The position numbers were made by a program, and so were the translations under genes. Of a stretch of DNA of 52,763 nucleotides, positions 51,406 to 52,763 are shown one piece after another; position 1 is the first letter of the stretch, and every line of letters starts with the position of its first letter. A model generated the notes under the pieces. The model worked only from the letters and a program-made list of their open reading frames with translations. It did not search any database and was not told where the DNA came from. Source of the stretch: Caldisericum sp. (GTDB lineage: Bacteria; Caldisericota; Caldisericia; Caldisericales; Caldisericaceae); the NCBI GenBank assembly GCA_022759145.1, contig JAEMPV010000069.1, forward strand, positions 1-52,763, given 5' to 3'.

Positions 51406-52107
51406 ATGGATTACTTTAAAACGATAATATCGGTTTATGAGTGTGGTTCTACAATGGACCTTGCGAAATCCTTAAGTGATGTTTTTAAACCTCCCTATGT
51501 TATTCGTTCTTATACCCAGACAAAGGGAAGAGGTCAATACGGTAGAAGTTGGGATTCAATGCTTGGTGGTTTATTTTTTACAGAGGCACTCTTATTGGAG
51601 AATATTCTTGGCTTTTCGACATTTCTTTCAATTCCTATTATGAGAGCAATTAAAAAGTATGTTAAAGATGTAAAGGTTAAATGGCCTAATGATATTGTTG
51701 TTGGGAGGAAGAAACTCGGCGGCATACTTGTTGAAAGGAGTAATTTAACTTATGCAGGAGTTGGAATAAATGTTTGTAATGATATATCCTCTGTTTCTAA
51801 TATTGCGGTAAGGATTTGTGATTTTGCAAATATTGATCAAACGGCTCTCTTCTATGAAATCCTGGAAGAGGAAACGCAACTTTTAGGTGAATTTGTAAGA
51901 AATGGTTTCCAGAATTTCGTAGAGGAATACAACAGAAATCTTGTTTTTATCAATGAGGAAATTCAAATAGAATCTGACCGAATTTATAAGGGGGTAGTTG
52001 TAGGCGCAGGAAAAAATGGAGAATTGCTTCTTGAAACCCATAACGGAGTTGCAGAAATATATAGTGGAACTGTTCTAAACTTTTATGAAGAAACTTTAAA
52101 AATATAG
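51406..52107 (+). CDS. birA: Biotin--[acetyl-CoA-carboxylase] ligase (no DNA-binding domain)
   Basis: This 233-residue protein has only the catalytic and C-terminal SH3-like domains. The motifs are GRGQYGRSW (residues 41-49), KWPNDI (92-97), RKKLGGILVE and GVGINV. There is no N-terminal helix-turn-helix, so it should be a ligase and not a repressor. It attaches biotin to a carboxyl-carrier protein. The next gene is a biotin-dependent carboxyltransferase, a likely user of this activity. Confidence 0.94.
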   Translation: MDYFKTIISVYECGSTMDLAKSLSDVFKPPYVIRSYTQTKGRGQYGRSWDSMLGGLFFTEALLLENILGFSTFLSIPIMRAIKKYVKDVKVKWPNDIVVGRKKLGGILVERSNLTYAGVGINVCNDISSVSNIAVRICDFANIDQTALFYEILEEETQLLGEFVRNGFQNFVEEYNRNLVFINEEIQIESDRIYKGVVVGAGKNGELLLETHNGVAEIYSGTVLNFYEETLKI

Positions 52108-52129
52108 TTATATTTTTAACAAAAACTTA

Positions 52130-52158
52130 TTGATTTTTGTTCATGAATTTGTTATGAT
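52130..52158 (+). promoter_or_regulatory. Promoter of the carboxyltransferase gene
   Basis: TTGATT (52130-52135), a 17-base spacer and TATGAT (52153-52158) precede ATG 52197. A GGGAGG site lies at 52185-52190. The leader would be about 30 bases, so this gene is expressed in the usual way, apart from birA. Confidence 0.65.
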
Positions 52159-52196
52159 TCCTATCTATTTTTTAAAAAATCTATGGGAGGTAGATT

Positions 52197-52763
52197 ATGT
52201 CAATTGATGACAGACTAAAGGAGCTTGAGGAAAAGAAAAGTAAGATTAAAAATTTAGACCCTCAGATTGTCAAAAAGCAGCATCGAAAAGATAAACTTAC
52301 TGCAAGGGAACGCATTAATCTCCTGCTTGACCCTCACACATTTGAGGAATTTGACCCATTCGTAAAAACTCGTTCTACTTATTTTGGTTTGGACAAGAAG
52401 TTTATTCCTGCAGATGGTTTTGTAACAGGAATTGGCAAGGTTAACGGGAGAAGAGTTGCAGTTTACTCACAGGACTTTACTGCTCAGGGCGGTTCGCTTG
52501 GAGAGATGCACGCACTTAAGATCGTGAAAATGCAGGAACTTGCAATGAAACTTGGAATTCCGTTTGTTGCAATGAACGACTCTGGTGGTGCAAGAATCCA
52601 GGAAGGAGTTGACTCATTAAGAGGGTATGGCGAAATTTTTATCAGAAATGTTAAGGCGTCGGGCGTAATTCCGCAGATTTCAGTCCAGTTAGGACCTACA
52701 GCAGGAGGAGCGGTTTACTCTCCTGCTCTTATGGACTTTATTATTATGACTGAAAAGGCAACA
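52197..52763 (+). CDS. Biotin-dependent acyl-CoA carboxylase/decarboxylase, carboxyltransferase subunit (partial)
   Basis: The first 189 codons are present and the gene runs off the window. The start has a coiled region ([13 protein letters not shown]), then [87 protein letters not shown] and [14 protein letters not shown]. This is the alpha/MmdA-type carboxyltransferase of propionyl- or methylmalonyl-CoA enzymes. Whether it works with a carboxylase or a sodium-pumping decarboxylase depends on genes beyond the window. Confidence 0.93.
   Translation, partial: MSIDDRLKELEEKKSKIKNLDPQIVKKQHRKDKLTARERINLLLDPHTFEEFDPFVKTRSTYFGLDKKFIPADGFVTGIGKVNGRRVAVYSQDFTAQGGSLGEMHALKIVKMQELAMKLGIPFVAMNDSGGARIQEGVDSLRGYGEIFIRNVKASGVIPQISVQLGPTAGGAVYSPALMDFIIMTEKAT

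Noticed and set aside
52092-52125. Terminator after birA
   Set aside because: AAAAATATA/TATATTTTT can pair but has no GC pairs and a 2-base loop, so it is unlikely to be a real terminator.

Overview
This window is an AT-rich, very compact bacterial chromosome segment made almost entirely of housekeeping genes. Many genes overlap by 1-40 bases, and no stretch longer than about 250 bases lacks a gene. Gene content suggests a deep-branching thermophile, perhaps Caldisericum-like or of a Thermotogota/Dictyoglomota type: a GH57 branching enzyme beside a DUF4912 protein, DUF1614, PilM/N/O pilus proteins, and a PriA with decayed helicase motifs. This placement is an inference from gene content; no 16S rRNA or other decisive marker is present. 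I saw no CRISPR array, insertion sequence, prophage or toxin/defence island.

Layout. (1) 1-3444, plus strand: the end of tuf, rpmG, tRNA-Trp, secE, nusG, rplK, rplA, rplJ and rplL, with a candidate L1 operator before rplA, an L10 leader with attenuator before rplJ, and a terminator after rplL. rpoBC does not follow. (2) 12835 down to 3442, minus strand: pdxS-pdxT-yebC-ruvC-ruvA-ruvB, then glgC, a DUF4912 protein, a GH57 branching enzyme, an HD protein and a Nif3 protein. This run covers vitamin B6 synthesis, Holliday-junction processing and glycogen synthesis. (3) 12937-17539: a glycerate-2-kinase convergent with a GntP permease, then a DUF72 protein and an EamA transporter. (4) 29566 down to 17520, minus strand: DUF1614, ccdA, rbfA, nrnA, sppA, a Yip1-like membrane protein, pcrA, a hotdog thioesterase, a 55-aa membrane protein, PBP1A, serS, tRNA-Ser(UGA) and a phosphodiesterase-like protein. 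(5) 29624-34056, plus strand: prepilin peptidase, pilM, pilN, pilO, a short PilP-like protein and an M24 aminopeptidase, meeting surE on the minus strand. (6) 34858-43619, plus strand: alr, hpf, secA, prfB, a YitT protein, ftsE, ftsX and an EnvC-like M23 peptidase, meeting a GT2 glycosyltransferase. (7) 44467-49268, plus strand: a possible omega subunit, coaBC, metK and priA. (8) 51360 down to 49317, minus strand: mogA, a roadblock protein and htrA. Divergent from these are birA and the start of a biotin-dependent carboxyltransferase gene.

The most interesting signals concern gene expression. Six genes (eamA, pcrA, pilD, mogA, birA and the glycosyltransferase gene) have a -10-like hexamer only 5-8 bases before the start codon, as expected for leaderless mRNAs. 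Two tRNA genes sit 7 and 10 bases before start codons that lack a ribosome binding site (secE and the phosphatase), so tRNA processing would produce near-leaderless messages. coaBC has no ATG/GTG/TTG upstream of its conserved N-terminus and appears to start at ATA. PriA keeps all eight zinc cysteines but has lost its Walker and helicase motifs. I found no clearly new multi-gene system.
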